Part shown: positions 52,612 to 61,003 of the stretch, in pieces
Numbering within the stretch: position 1 is the first letter of the stretch
Layout: each line of letters starts with the position of its first letter
Source: Oxalobacteraceae bacterium OTU3CINTB1
Lineage (GTDB): Bacteria; Pseudomonadota; Gammaproteobacteria; Burkholderiales; Burkholderiaceae_D
Length of the DNA: 64,000 bases
Direction of reading: 5' to 3'
Assembly (NCBI GenBank): GCA_024123955.1
Contig: CP099652.1
Coordinates: 3,286,001 to 3,350,000, forward strand
The notes under the pieces: generated by a model
Databases searched by the model: none
Told to the model about the DNA's origin: nothing
Seen by the model: the letters and a program-made list of their open reading frames with translations, nothing else
Program-made: the position numbers and the translations under genes

Positions 52612-53249
52612 AGACAGACGATTTGATCACCATGTTGTCCAGCGGCCCGGATGTGGCGCTGGCCGCGCGGCCGCTACGCGCCACGGCGCTGCCGCTGCTC
52701 GGCGGGCTGCTCGCCAGCGCCGCGCTGATGCTGGCGATACTGGGCCTGCGCCCGGATCTGGACCTGGAGATGACCTGGCCGAAATTCTGGCTGAAGCTGG
52801 TGTTTTCGCTGGCGCTCGCGGGCGCGGGCGCGCTGGCGGTCAAGCGCCTGGCCGCGCCGGGCGCCAGCACGCGCGCGCTGCCGTTGTTTATCGCCGCCCC
52901 GGTGCTGGCGCTGTGGACGGCGGCGGCCGCTTCGCTATGGCTGGCGGCGCCCGAAGCGCGTTCGGAGCTGTTCTGGGGCAGCACGTGGCGCTATTGCCCG
53001 CTGCTCATCGCGGTGTTGTCGCTGCCGCTGCTGGCGGCAGCGCTGCATATCCTGCGCGGGCGGGCGCCCACCCGCCTGCGCCTGGCGGGCGCCGCCGCAG
53101 GTTTCGCGGCCGGCGGCGCGGCGGCGGTCGTGTATTGCCTGCACTGCCCGGAAATGAGTCCGGTATTCGTTGGTTTCTGGTATCTGCTGGGGATGCTGAT
53201 TCCGACCGCCTTGGGAGCGGCGCTCGGCCCGCGCGCGCTGGCCTGGTAG
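52608..53249 (+). CDS. NrsF-family (DUF1109) membrane anti-sigma factor
   Basis: 213 residues with a short cytosolic N-terminus (MKTDDLITMLSSGPD) and six predicted helices. This is the DUF1109/NrsF architecture that holds its cognate sigma at the membrane. Three cysteines lie at helix ends (RYCPLL and YCLHCPEMSP); cysteines are required for signal release in characterised NrsF proteins. ATGA overlap with the sigma gene. Signals in related systems are heavy metals and oxidants. Confidence 0.88.
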   Translation: MKTDDLITMLSSGPDVALAARPLRATALPLLGGLLASAALMLAILGLRPDLDLEMTWPKFWLKLVFSLALAGAGALAVKRLAAPGASTRALPLFIAAPVLALWTAAAASLWLAAPEARSELFWGSTWRYCPLLIAVLSLPLLAAALHILRGRAPTRLRLAGAAAGFAAGGAAAVVYCLHCPEMSPVFVGFWYLLGMLIPTALGAALGPRALAW

Positions 53250-53277
53250 GGCTGTCGGATCGCGGGGGCGTTGAGGG

Positions 53278-54591
53278 TCACCCCTGGCGGTCGTCGGAGT
53301 AATACTTTTTGAAGCCCTGCCAGCATTGGTAATAGTCCGGCTGCAATTGCGGCGACGCCAGCGCGTGGGCGGTGGGGCGGATCACGTCGCGCGTCTCGAA
53401 CATGAAGGCCATCGTGTTGTCGACCTTGTGCGGCAACTTGGTGTCGGCAGCGCTGGCCTTGTCGAACGTGGGCGCGTCCGGGCCGTGGCCGCTCATGCAG
53501 TTGTGCAGGCTGGCGCCGCCTGGCCGGAAGCCTTCCGACTTGGCGTCGTACTGGCCCTCGATCAAGCCCATGAACTCGCTGGCGACGTTGCGGTGGAACC
53601 AGGGCGGACGGAACGTGTCCTCGGCCGCCAGCCAGCGCGGCGGGAAGATCACGAAGTCGAGCGTGTCGACCCCGGGCGTGTCGGACGGCGCCTGCAGCAC
53701 CAGGAAAATCGACGGGTCCGGATGGTCGTAGCTGATCGAGCCGATCGCGTTGAAATGGCGCAGGTCGTATTTGTAGGGCGCGTAGTTGCCGTGCCAGGCC
53801 ACCACGTCCAGCGGCGAATGGCCGATGCGTGCGCTCCACAGGTTGCCGGCGAACTTGGCCACCAGCTCGAAGTCGCCCTCGCGGTCTTCGAAAGCGGCGC
53901 GCGGGGTGAGGAAATCGCGCGGATTGGCCAGGCCGTTGGAACCGATCGGCCCCATGTCCGGCAGGCGCAGCAAGGCGCCGAAGTTTTCGCAGATATAGCC
54001 GCGCGCCTCGCCGTCGGGCAGCGCCACCTGGAAGCGCACGCCGCGCGGGACCACGGCGATCTCCTGCGGTTCGATCTCGATCAGTCCCAGTTCGGTGGCG
54101 ATGCGCAGGCGGCCCTGTTGGGGCACGATCAGCAGCTCGCCGTCCGCGCTGTAGAAGTAGCGGTCTTCCATGTCGCGGTTAGCGGCGTACAGATGGATCG
54201 CGCAACCCGATTGCGACTCGACCGAACCGTTGCCCGCCATGGTGACCCAGCCGTCGAGGAAATCGGTGGGCGTTGGCGGCATCGGCAGCGGGTCCCAGCG
54301 CAGCTGGTTGGGCGGCGCGGCGACCTGGTCGAAGCGGCTGACGATGCGGCCGTTGCCCACTTGGCGGAACGGTTGGTGCATGGCCGCCGGGCGGATGCGG
54401 TACAGCCAGCTGCGCCGGTTGTGGGCGCGGGGCGCCGTGAACGCGGTGCCGGAAAGTTGTTCGGCGTACAAGCCGTACGGGGCGCGCTGTGGTGAATTCC
54501 GGTGCGGCGGCAGGGCGCCGGGGCGCGCCTCGGTGGCGAATTCGTTGCCGAAGCCGGTTTGATAGCCGGTGGGAGGATGTCGAACGTTCAT
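53278..54591 (-). CDS. hmgA: homogentisate 1,2-dioxygenase
   Basis: 437 residues, normal family length. It is recognisable throughout ([44 protein letters not shown], the C-terminal MFETR). The Fe(II) ligands His/Glu/His lie in the [12 protein letters not shown] region and the later [17 protein letters not shown] segment. It opens the homogentisate ring in tyrosine/phenylalanine catabolism. No fumarylacetoacetate hydrolase or maleylacetoacetate isomerase gene adjoins it. It is divergent from a LysR regulator. Confidence 0.95.
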   Translation of the reverse strand: MNVRHPPTGYQTGFGNEFATEARPGALPPHRNSPQRAPYGLYAEQLSGTAFTAPRAHNRRSWLYRIRPAAMHQPFRQVGNGRIVSRFDQVAAPPNQLRWDPLPMPPTPTDFLDGWVTMAGNGSVESQSGCAIHLYAANRDMEDRYFYSADGELLIVPQQGRLRIATELGLIEIEPQEIAVVPRGVRFQVALPDGEARGYICENFGALLRLPDMGPIGSNGLANPRDFLTPRAAFEDREGDFELVAKFAGNLWSARIGHSPLDVVAWHGNYAPYKYDLRHFNAIGSISYDHPDPSIFLVLQAPSDTPGVDTLDFVIFPPRWLAAEDTFRPPWFHRNVASEFMGLIEGQYDAKSEGFRPGGASLHNCMSGHGPDAPTFDKASAADTKLPHKVDNTMAFMFETRDVIRPTAHALASPQLQPDYYQCWQGFKKYYSDDRQG

Positions 54592-54671
54592 GCTGGATCC
54601 TTTTGCAGATGGTATCGGCACAATGTAGTGCAGCCGCGCCGATTTTGCGATATAAATAGATAAATGAAGAC

Positions 54672-54688
54672 TATTTACAATGTAAATA
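54672..54688 (+). promoter_or_regulatory. 17-bp perfect palindrome before the LysR gene
   Basis: TATTTACAATGTAAATA: 8-bp arms around a central A. It contains the T-N11-A LysR half-site form and sits 9 bp before the LysR ATG, over its ribosome site, so autorepression is likely. It may also serve the divergent hmgA promoter. Confidence 0.6.
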
Positions 54689-54697
54689 AAGGATCGC

Positions 54698-55606
54698 ATG
54701 GACCTGCGCGAACTCGACCTGAATCTGTTGTTGGTGTTCCATGAAGTGTTCCGCGAGCGGCAGATTTCCGCCGCCGCCAAGCGCATGCGGCTGACGCAGT
54801 CGGCCGTCAGCAACGCGCTGGCGCGGCTGCGCCGCAGCGTCGGCGACGAACTGTTCGTGCGCACCAGCGACGGCATGCAGCCCACCCCGTACGCCGAGCG
54901 CATGGCCGGGCCGGTGGCCGAGGCGCTGTCGCATGTCGAGCGCGCGCTGCGGCCGGAGGCCGCGTTCGATCCCGCCGTCAGCCGGCGCCGCTTCACCCTG
55001 GCCATGACGGATGTCGGCGAAACCTATTTCATGCCCCGGCTGATCGACGCCTGCGCTGGTGTGGCGCCGGGGGTGGCGCTGGACACGGTGCGCGCCGGAA
55101 CCACCGACCTGCGCGCGGCGCTCGAGGCGGGAAGGGTGGACCTGGCGATCGGCGCCTTCGACGACGCGCCGGAGGTCTTGGTCCAGCGCCGCCTGTTCCG
55201 CCAGCACTTCGTCAGCCTGTACCGGCGCGGCCATGCGCTGGGCGAGGGGGAGCACACGCTGTCGCGGCTGGCGGCGATGCGGCACTTGCGGGTCAGTTCG
55301 ATGGAAAGTCCGTACGACGGCATCAACCTGGCGCTGGAGCAGGCCGGCATTGCCGTCGACGGCGGTTTCAGCGTGCCGCATTTTGCCGCCGTGCCATACA
55401 TCCTGGCCGGCACCGATCTGGTGGCCACCGTGCCGCTCAAGCTGGCCGAGCGCGCGGCCGGGCCGTTCGGCCTGGCCTACAGCGACTCGCCGTTGCCGTT
55501 GCCGGTGCTGCAAACAAATATGTTCTGGCACCGCCGTTACCACCAGGACGAGGGCGGCCGCTGGTTGCGGGCGCTGGTGGCCGCGCTGTTCGCCGAGCCG
55601 GGGTGA
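54698..55606 (+). CDS. LysR-family regulator, probable hmgA regulator
   Basis: 302 residues opening [30 protein letters not shown], typical of the NodD/LeuO/SyrM group. The HTH has [15 protein letters not shown] and the effector domain has [15 protein letters not shown]. It is divergent from hmgA with 106 bp between. In other bacteria hmgA is often under an IclR or MarR-type repressor; a LysR here is a variation. AAAGGA precedes the ATG. Confidence 0.9.
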   Translation: MDLRELDLNLLLVFHEVFRERQISAAAKRMRLTQSAVSNALARLRRSVGDELFVRTSDGMQPTPYAERMAGPVAEALSHVERALRPEAAFDPAVSRRRFTLAMTDVGETYFMPRLIDACAGVAPGVALDTVRAGTTDLRAALEAGRVDLAIGAFDDAPEVLVQRRLFRQHFVSLYRRGHALGEGEHTLSRLAAMRHLRVSSMESPYDGINLALEQAGIAVDGGFSVPHFAAVPYILAGTDLVATVPLKLAERAAGPFGLAYSDSPLPLPVLQTNMFWHRRYHQDEGGRWLRALVAALFAEPG

Positions 55607-55643
55607 CGCCACAGGGAATGTCTACTCTGGATTGCGCATGGCG

Positions 55644-56948
55644 TTAAACCTTGGTGGCAATTGACCGCGTTGATGGAGGTTTGCATCGTCCCTGGGCATC
55701 AAGCGTGAAGCTGTTTCCTTCGGCTGTCCACGTTTTGCAGCAATCCAAGGGCACGACATAGCCGTTGGGCAGCAGTCCTGCGGGCAGCTTGGTTGTTGCG
55801 GTGTCGATGCAGGTTTCGGTCACTTGCTTCTTGGTCAAACCGCGGACACTGGATAGGTTTGCGCTTGCTAGGTTCGCTCCTGATAAATCGGCGTTCATCA
55901 ATTGAGTCCGCTCCAGCGTCACCCCTTCAAGATTTGCGGATATCAGGCGGGCATTGGACAGATCAGTTTCCGTCCAGTTGGTCCCTGCGAGGAAGGTGGC
56001 GTTCAATTCGGCGCCTTGCAAGTTTGCCCCGGTAAAATCGACGCCGCTCAGATTGGCGCGATTAAAGGTGGCGCGTGGTAAAAAGGAATGTGCCAAACTG
56101 GCTGGTTTTGATAGGTCCGGGCCGGGCAATCCGCCAAGTTGAATCTCATTAAATCGCGCGCCGGGCGCATATATGCGTTCGAATGTGGCGTTGTAGGCTG
56201 ACAGCGGCCGAATATCAAAACGCAATGCGTGCAGGTTGACCAGAATTAGGCCTCGCTCGGGGCTATACCTCTTTGCGGTGAGAATGGGCAGCTGAAGTTC
56301 GATGTGCCCCTTGCGGCCTGGTTCCATCGCAGATGAACCGAAAGCGGCATCAAAAACCGAACGAATGCGCTGCACGGTGGCGAACATAAGACCATCGCCG
56401 TTCGGTATGAGTAGCGCGTTGCCGTCGATCGACGTGTCGACCCAGCGATACGGCTGGAATGTCTGAGTCAGCACAGCGATGCGGATGGACAGGTTGTCGA
56501 AGCCGCTGTCGGACGCCGGCACCTGGCCGGGAATAGCGTCGCGACGCTGTGCGTTTATTTTGAACTGCCGGACCTCTTCGATTATCGGTGGGATGAGCTG
56601 TGCAAATTGGGAGTTTCGTTGTGCTTCAGCGATTTCGCTGGCGACCACCGATAGGTGGTTCTGGAGATCGAGCTTGCGATTTTGGTCAGCCAGCATGAAG
56701 CTCGCATGCAGCGCCAGTAGGCCGCCCAGGCTGATACCAAGCACCACCATGGCCCTACCCAGTAGCATGTACCGTATCAAAGCCGCTCCTGCTTCGAGCC
56801 TACGCGCGGTCGTCCAACCTTGGCGTTGCGTCGCGGCCCAATATGCGTTGCGCACCACTTGAATCAAACGATGTTCGATGCCGGTCACATCATGTCGCAT
56901 CGCTTCAATATCTGCGCGCATCTCTGCCAACGCGGTTTCGGTATCCAA
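55644..56948 (-). CDS. pentapeptide-repeat membrane protein
   Basis: 434 residues. An N-terminal coiled segment (1-35) is followed by one clear membrane helix (about 62-87, GRAMVVLGISLGGLLALHASFML), a region of about 200 residues without known motifs, and then roughly ten pentapeptide units (about 285-370, A[D/N]LSxA type, e.g. ADLSGANLASANLSSV) forming a right-handed quadrilateral helix. A Cys-containing tail follows. The repeat domain would be outside the cytoplasm if the N-terminus is inside. It is the last gene of the unrecognised five-gene unit and ends the less GC-rich block. Confidence 0.8.
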   Translation of the reverse strand: MDTETALAEMRADIEAMRHDVTGIEHRLIQVVRNAYWAATQRQGWTTARRLEAGAALIRYMLLGRAMVVLGISLGGLLALHASFMLADQNRKLDLQNHLSVVASEIAEAQRNSQFAQLIPPIIEEVRQFKINAQRRDAIPGQVPASDSGFDNLSIRIAVLTQTFQPYRWVDTSIDGNALLIPNGDGLMFATVQRIRSVFDAAFGSSAMEPGRKGHIELQLPILTAKRYSPERGLILVNLHALRFDIRPLSAYNATFERIYAPGARFNEIQLGGLPGPDLSKPASLAHSFLPRATFNRANLSGVDFTGANLQGAELNATFLAGTNWTETDLSNARLISANLEGVTLERTQLMNADLSGANLASANLSSVRGLTKKQVTETCIDTATTKLPAGLLPNGYVVPLDCCKTWTAEGNSFTLDAQGRCKPPSTRSIATKV

Positions 56949-56980
56949 GTTACCTCCTCATTGATGGGCGATGCAGGGTC

Positions 56981-58261
56981 TTAGACTCTCGGGCCGGGCG
57001 GCATACTTGGCAACGCTGCAGCACTTGGTTGAGCGCGCGGCGGCGTCGCGCTTTGTTCAATGAATTTCTTGCCGACCGCCTGCGCGACGCCGCTCAGGCC
57101 CAAGAACTGCAACCAGCTAGGATCGAAGGTGGGATAGCCCAGCGTTTGCACGACGTATACGATACCAACCGTCAGCAGCAGCGTGTTGACCAAGATGGCT
57201 TGGTAGCGGTGAATTTGCGGCGTGTCATCCCAACTCGTTGTTATGTCGAACAGGAACCCGTGTGAGAATTGTTCCGAACTTGTGGCATTGTGGGAATCCG
57301 CCATCACCGATGCGGTAGCGGTGGCGGTACTGATCGCGACCAAGGCCAGCGTGGATGACTCCAGTTCGGGAAAACTGCCGTATATCGTCCAAAGAAACAA
57401 CGCAGCGGTTGTGGCGAACACCATCCACATTCCCACCTGCACGCGGGATAAGCTATACGGCTTTCGTCGTTGCTGGCGATGCTCTTGGATGGCACTCTTG
57501 CCGGTGCGAAAGGTGTCCGTGCAACGAAGTGACCAACCGAAGAAAACCAGGACCGCGGTTCCCAGAAGGAACGCGCCGGCGACAGCTGCGAACGTGCTCA
57601 CCCGGATCGCATTACCGGGTTGCCCTCCCGAACTGCCCACATCCGGTTGAATGAAGTACGGTTCGCCACGAGACCCCACTGCCGCGTGAAGTTCCATCAG
57701 ACCTGTCAGTCCCACCTGCTGGTAAACGGCTGCCCACAGAGGTTTGCTATCCTTTGCCGGTGCGACGCGAAAGGTTAGCGCGATCCGGCCATCGACGCGT
57801 TTGCTTGCCACCAGCTTTGCGTCATTTCCGAGGGGGTAGCCGTTGATGATCAGTTCAGGCAAGACTAGGACTGGTATTACTGCCGCGCGTGCAATGTCTG
57901 CGGATTTGGGCGATAAAGCGCTCTTCGCCCATTTCTCGTATTCGGCCGCGTCTAGCGTCACTTCCACATCGCCGCCCCCTGACAGCAGGGTGCCGGTAGC
58001 AGTTGCTGGAGTTTGCGCGCGCTCGGCCCCGATAGGACATTGTGGTGCAGTGTTATCACCTCCCCGCGAGGCGACGCATTGCCATATTGACGACAGAGAG
58101 GGGAATGTACGGTTGTCCGATACCGCGACCCTATAAATCACATTCGCCGGCCTCGCTTCAGGCACAGCTTTTGGGGCCGCAGGCAACGGCTGGCACCAAG
58201 TGGCGAGATGAGGCATGCAGGCCAGCAAGACAATCGCGCACCGCCGTTTTAGAAGTCTCAT
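56981..58261 (-). CDS. hypothetical exported/inner-membrane protein
   Basis: 426 residues. A Sec signal (MRLLKRRCAIVLLACMPHLATWC) leads a periplasmic region of about 190 residues. A membrane helix at about 222-245 (AAVAGAFLLGTAVLVFFGW) and three further helices (about 275-293, 300-318, 355-375) follow, and the tail is Pro/Ala-rich and cytosolic. I do not recognise a family. The periplasm-then-multi-helix layout suggests a sensor or assembly platform. The 32-bp gap to the pentapeptide gene and 52-bp gap to the upstream gene indicate one transcript. Confidence 0.75.
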   Translation of the reverse strand: MRLLKRRCAIVLLACMPHLATWCQPLPAAPKAVPEARPANVIYRVAVSDNRTFPSLSSIWQCVASRGGDNTAPQCPIGAERAQTPATATGTLLSGGGDVEVTLDAAEYEKWAKSALSPKSADIARAAVIPVLVLPELIINGYPLGNDAKLVASKRVDGRIALTFRVAPAKDSKPLWAAVYQQVGLTGLMELHAAVGSRGEPYFIQPDVGSSGGQPGNAIRVSTFAAVAGAFLLGTAVLVFFGWSLRCTDTFRTGKSAIQEHRQQRRKPYSLSRVQVGMWMVFATTAALFLWTIYGSFPELESSTLALVAISTATATASVMADSHNATSSEQFSHGFLFDITTSWDDTPQIHRYQAILVNTLLLTVGIVYVVQTLGYPTFDPSWLQFLGLSGVAQAVGKKFIEQSATPPRAQPSAAALPSMPPGPRV

Positions 58262-58313
58262 TTTTCTCTCTCAAATGGAATGACCGGGATTTCGGCGGGC
58301 GAGCAGCCGATAG

Positions 58314-59480
58314 TCACTTTCCGGGCAGATTAAGAAACGCTGCGCCGATGCGCAGGTTGGTGGTCAGCGCCGTACGATCCTTCCCATCCGAGAAACCGCG
58401 TTCCCGTACACTGCCCAGTTGCAGCCACATGTCGTCACCCAGTGCCAATTTGAATTCACCCCCGACGGCGGTGTGTCGGATCTTCTCCGTCATGTCCCCC
58501 TCAAGCTTGACTCGACGTCGGCCCAATTCGAAGTATCCGTGCCACTTGCTTCGTCCCGTGCGCAACCGCAGAATCGCCTCGGTGGAGTTTTGCTGCAGAA
58601 GCGTGTCCGGCGTACTTTCCCGGACGTAGCGGTCGTTGAGACGACGGGACAGATGGCCTTGTATCAGAGTGCGATAGCCGTCTCCGGATTCCCCGCCTTC
58701 TCCTTCCCGAACTATTCCCTGCGAGTAGGTCAACCACAAGACCTTGTTGTCGGATTCCCGTTGCGTGACCTTCCCGGTACGGGAATACCAGGATCTGCCG
58801 ATGCCAGCGTAAAGGGCCGGCCTCGCCCAGAGGGCCAATGCCGTATCCTTGGCCGGATCGCACAGGTTGATGGCCGCATCGGCGGGAACGACGGTTGCCG
58901 TCGGTCCAGCCGGGATGGATTCCATTGGCGTATTTCGCAGACATCTGGAGACCTGATCGGCGAACAAGCCCGGGTCGCCGCTGTCAATCAAGCCGACCCT
59001 GAGTCCGAACGCCACTTTGGAGGCGCCGGTGCTGTCCGCTTCGGTGGTGCCGAGTGATACGGTGGTGCGTGCCAGCACCCTGGTCGGCCAGTTTTTCCAT
59101 TGGAAGTCGCTGTGGTCGCCAGGTTCGCCGCCGTAGTTGGTGCCGCCGGTAATCAATTTTCTGAAGAATACCGTCGCCGGCGACATATCGACCGCAATCC
59201 CATTGACAAGCTTGCCGTCCGCTCCCAGTGCACGGATCACCGAGCCAACGAAGTCCCGGGTCATGCCCGGGCGCTGAATTTTTTCAGGGCTTAAGCCCAG
59301 TGCTGCGAAAGCCGGGCTGGCTGGCACCGCCAGATCGGCCTGCGTCAGCGCCGCGATTTTTTCAAAAGCGTTGCTTGTATTCGAAACGGCTTTGCTGGGC
59401 TGGTCCGATGTGTCGGCGTCGCCGCCCGCCTGGCAAAGTAGAGGTGTCGTGAGGCAAAAAGCCACTAGTCTCTTGATCAT
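58314..59480 (-). CDS. hypothetical exported protein, possibly outer-membrane barrel
   Basis: 388 residues with a Sec signal (MIKRLVAFCLTTPLLCQAGG). The mature part alternates short strands and charged loops (WPTRVLARTTVSLG, KVAFGLRVGLID, WHGYFELGRRRVKLEG, TAVGGEFKLALGDDMWLQLGS) and ends in strands, as in small barrels. No catalytic motif is visible. The first codons overlap the 84-residue gene upstream (ATGA), tying them in translation. Confidence 0.72.
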   Translation of the reverse strand: MIKRLVAFCLTTPLLCQAGGDADTSDQPSKAVSNTSNAFEKIAALTQADLAVPASPAFAALGLSPEKIQRPGMTRDFVGSVIRALGADGKLVNGIAVDMSPATVFFRKLITGGTNYGGEPGDHSDFQWKNWPTRVLARTTVSLGTTEADSTGASKVAFGLRVGLIDSGDPGLFADQVSRCLRNTPMESIPAGPTATVVPADAAINLCDPAKDTALALWARPALYAGIGRSWYSRTGKVTQRESDNKVLWLTYSQGIVREGEGGESGDGYRTLIQGHLSRRLNDRYVRESTPDTLLQQNSTEAILRLRTGRSKWHGYFELGRRRVKLEGDMTEKIRHTAVGGEFKLALGDDMWLQLGSVRERGFSDGKDRTALTTNLRIGAAFLNLPGK

Positions 59481-59731
59481 GCGGCCGCCCCCGCCGGCAT
59501 CGGCGCGGTAAGTGGTGCGATGATCGAAATGCCATCGTACACAATGTCATCTGCCCAGCTGCCGTCCGCAATCGAGGCGGAAAACTGGCTTGTCGCTAAG
59601 ACGTTGCCGTTCGCTTCGCGGACCTTCGCGGTGACGCTATAGTCGCCGAGATTGTTGGCGCTGCGCACCGCTTGCACCCCCCATTTGATGTAAGCGGCGT
59701 CGCTGTTGAGAACCGGAGGCGTCTTTGACAT
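59477..59731 (-). CDS. hypothetical small protein (84 residues)
   Basis: Opens MSKTPPVLNSDAAYIKWG and contains YSVTAKVREANGNVLATSQFSAS, a beta-rich stretch, then a Pro/Ala tail. There is no signal peptide. The start was chosen because the translation becomes protein-like at this ATG; upstream residues are Arg-rich shadow. The stop overlaps the next gene's ATG. It is translationally coupled to the exported barrel-like protein. Family unknown; a chaperone, effector or structural partner are all possible. Confidence 0.6.
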   Translation of the reverse strand: MSKTPPVLNSDAAYIKWGVQAVRSANNLGDYSVTAKVREANGNVLATSQFSASIADGSWADDIVYDGISIIAPLTAPMPAGAAA

Positions 59732-59826
59732 GAATCGAGGATTGAAACTTGATGCGTGCATCGACAGAAAAGTCAGCCATAGAAATCTCCTTCGTCGGTT
59801 AGCTGCCGAACGGGCGGCGGGGTTTT

Positions 59827-60603
59827 TTATTGCAAAACGATGAAGTCCTTTTTCACCGCAGATCGGGTCAGGTCGCATACCTCGAATCCATCCCGGCTAC
59901 CCTCGTTGTTGGAGTTGCCTTCGATGGTATCGAATGAATGGTGGGTGCCGCCGAAACCGAAGCCCGTGTGGGTCCAATCGCCGGCGGTGCGGCGGGCGAG
60001 AAATATGTATGCTTTACCCAGATGGTTCCAGTTGGAATTTCCGCTCGACAGATCCCTCTCGGTAACGAACAGTTTGGCCGCTTGGGCCTGCGCCGCAAGA
60101 GTGTCGCACGATAAGCTGCCCTTGATCGGCATTGGCAGGCCGAGCTCTACGCAGGCCTGGCGAAGAACGGAGGTCACAAATCCAGCGCACCACGCCCAAT
60201 CGGCGCCATCGTGTCCCCCCGTGTAGATCCTGACCCATGGTCCGCAATTGTTTCCCCCCAGCTCGACTGGACGTATATTGAGATGCTGTTGCGCAATCGT
60301 GCGGACGCGTTCGCCTAGCGTATCGCCGCTACCGTCCTTAAAGGCTTCATGAATTGGTGCCGTGAGACGCTGCCAAGTCGCCTGATCGACTTCCCCGGTC
60401 TGGCTCAATTGCTTTTGCTTTTGAAACTTGCGCACAGCTGCGGCAGTGGCGGAACCGTAGGCGCCGTCGATGCCGGTTCTGCAGCTATGGAAAGCCAACC
60501 ATTCCTGTACCCGCTGGACGGCCATGCCTCTGGCTCCCTCGGCGAGCGGATTTTTTAAGCTGAGTTCTGCGTTGACGGCTGCGGAATAGTCACTCGATTT
60601 CAT
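59827..60603 (-). CDS. peptidoglycan-binding protein with Cys peptidase-like domain
   Basis: 258 residues. A PG_binding_1 domain (about 20-80, GMAVQRVQEWLAFHSC, YGSATAAAVRKFQKQ) is followed by a domain with WAWCAGFVTSVLRQA, the Cys-initiated helix of NlpC/P60 or CHAP-type amidases, and a later histidine in THTGFGFGG. There is no signal peptide, as in phage endolysins or effectors exported by another route. The first ATG is used; the upstream frame has no support. It is the first gene of the five-gene unit. Confidence 0.82.
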   Translation of the reverse strand: MKSSDYSAAVNAELSLKNPLAEGARGMAVQRVQEWLAFHSCRTGIDGAYGSATAAAVRKFQKQKQLSQTGEVDQATWQRLTAPIHEAFKDGSGDTLGERVRTIAQQHLNIRPVELGGNNCGPWVRIYTGGHDGADWAWCAGFVTSVLRQACVELGLPMPIKGSLSCDTLAAQAQAAKLFVTERDLSSGNSNWNHLGKAYIFLARRTAGDWTHTGFGFGGTHHSFDTIEGNSNNEGSRDGFEVCDLTRSAVKKDFIVLQ

Positions 60604-61003
60604 CGTATAACTCCAGCAAGGCGATCTTTTTAGGGAGGGTTTTTCGTCTTCCACTTTGCGCCAGAACAACAGTGCGACATATTTATGTGGAATATGCTAA
60701 GGATATCTCAAGTAAATTTAACTGAGATAAGTTCCAATGCAAAAAATATAACTGTTGTAATTATGAAAATACCTTCCTTGCACTTCGCAATCTCTGATAA
60801 ATTGACATGCCGACGGGCCTTTGCCCAATCTGCGACGTGAAGCGGCGCCGAGAGCTCCATGCGGCATCGCGATGCTGGTTTGGCTATCAAAGCCGCGTAA
60901 AAGGTCATTAGACACATTGTTTTCCCCGCGATATCGTGCATGGCCGCCAGTGGAGTTCCAACCGCTGGCGGCTAAAACGATAAAAATATCAACGGAGACA
61001 GAC
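60604..61003. other. 400-bp intergenic region, AT-rich for this genome
   Basis: No supported gene. It contains CATATT/AATATG arms (60678-60696) and a 26-bp near-palindrome (60704-60729). It also carries the start signals of both flanking genes, including GGAG at 60994-60997. The stretch from 60660 to 60790 is markedly AT-rich and is the probable regulatory region for the divergent five-gene unit and GH43-LamG gene. Confidence 0.65.
60704..60729. promoter_or_regulatory. 26-bp near-perfect palindrome
   Basis: Left half TATCTCAAGTAAA pairs with right half TTTAACTGAGATA with two mismatched positions per arm. The outer 7 bp and the inner AAATTT are perfect. There is no T-run consistent with a terminator. 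It is best read as an operator for a dimeric or tetrameric regulator about 100 bp upstream of the peptidase gene. Confidence 0.5.
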
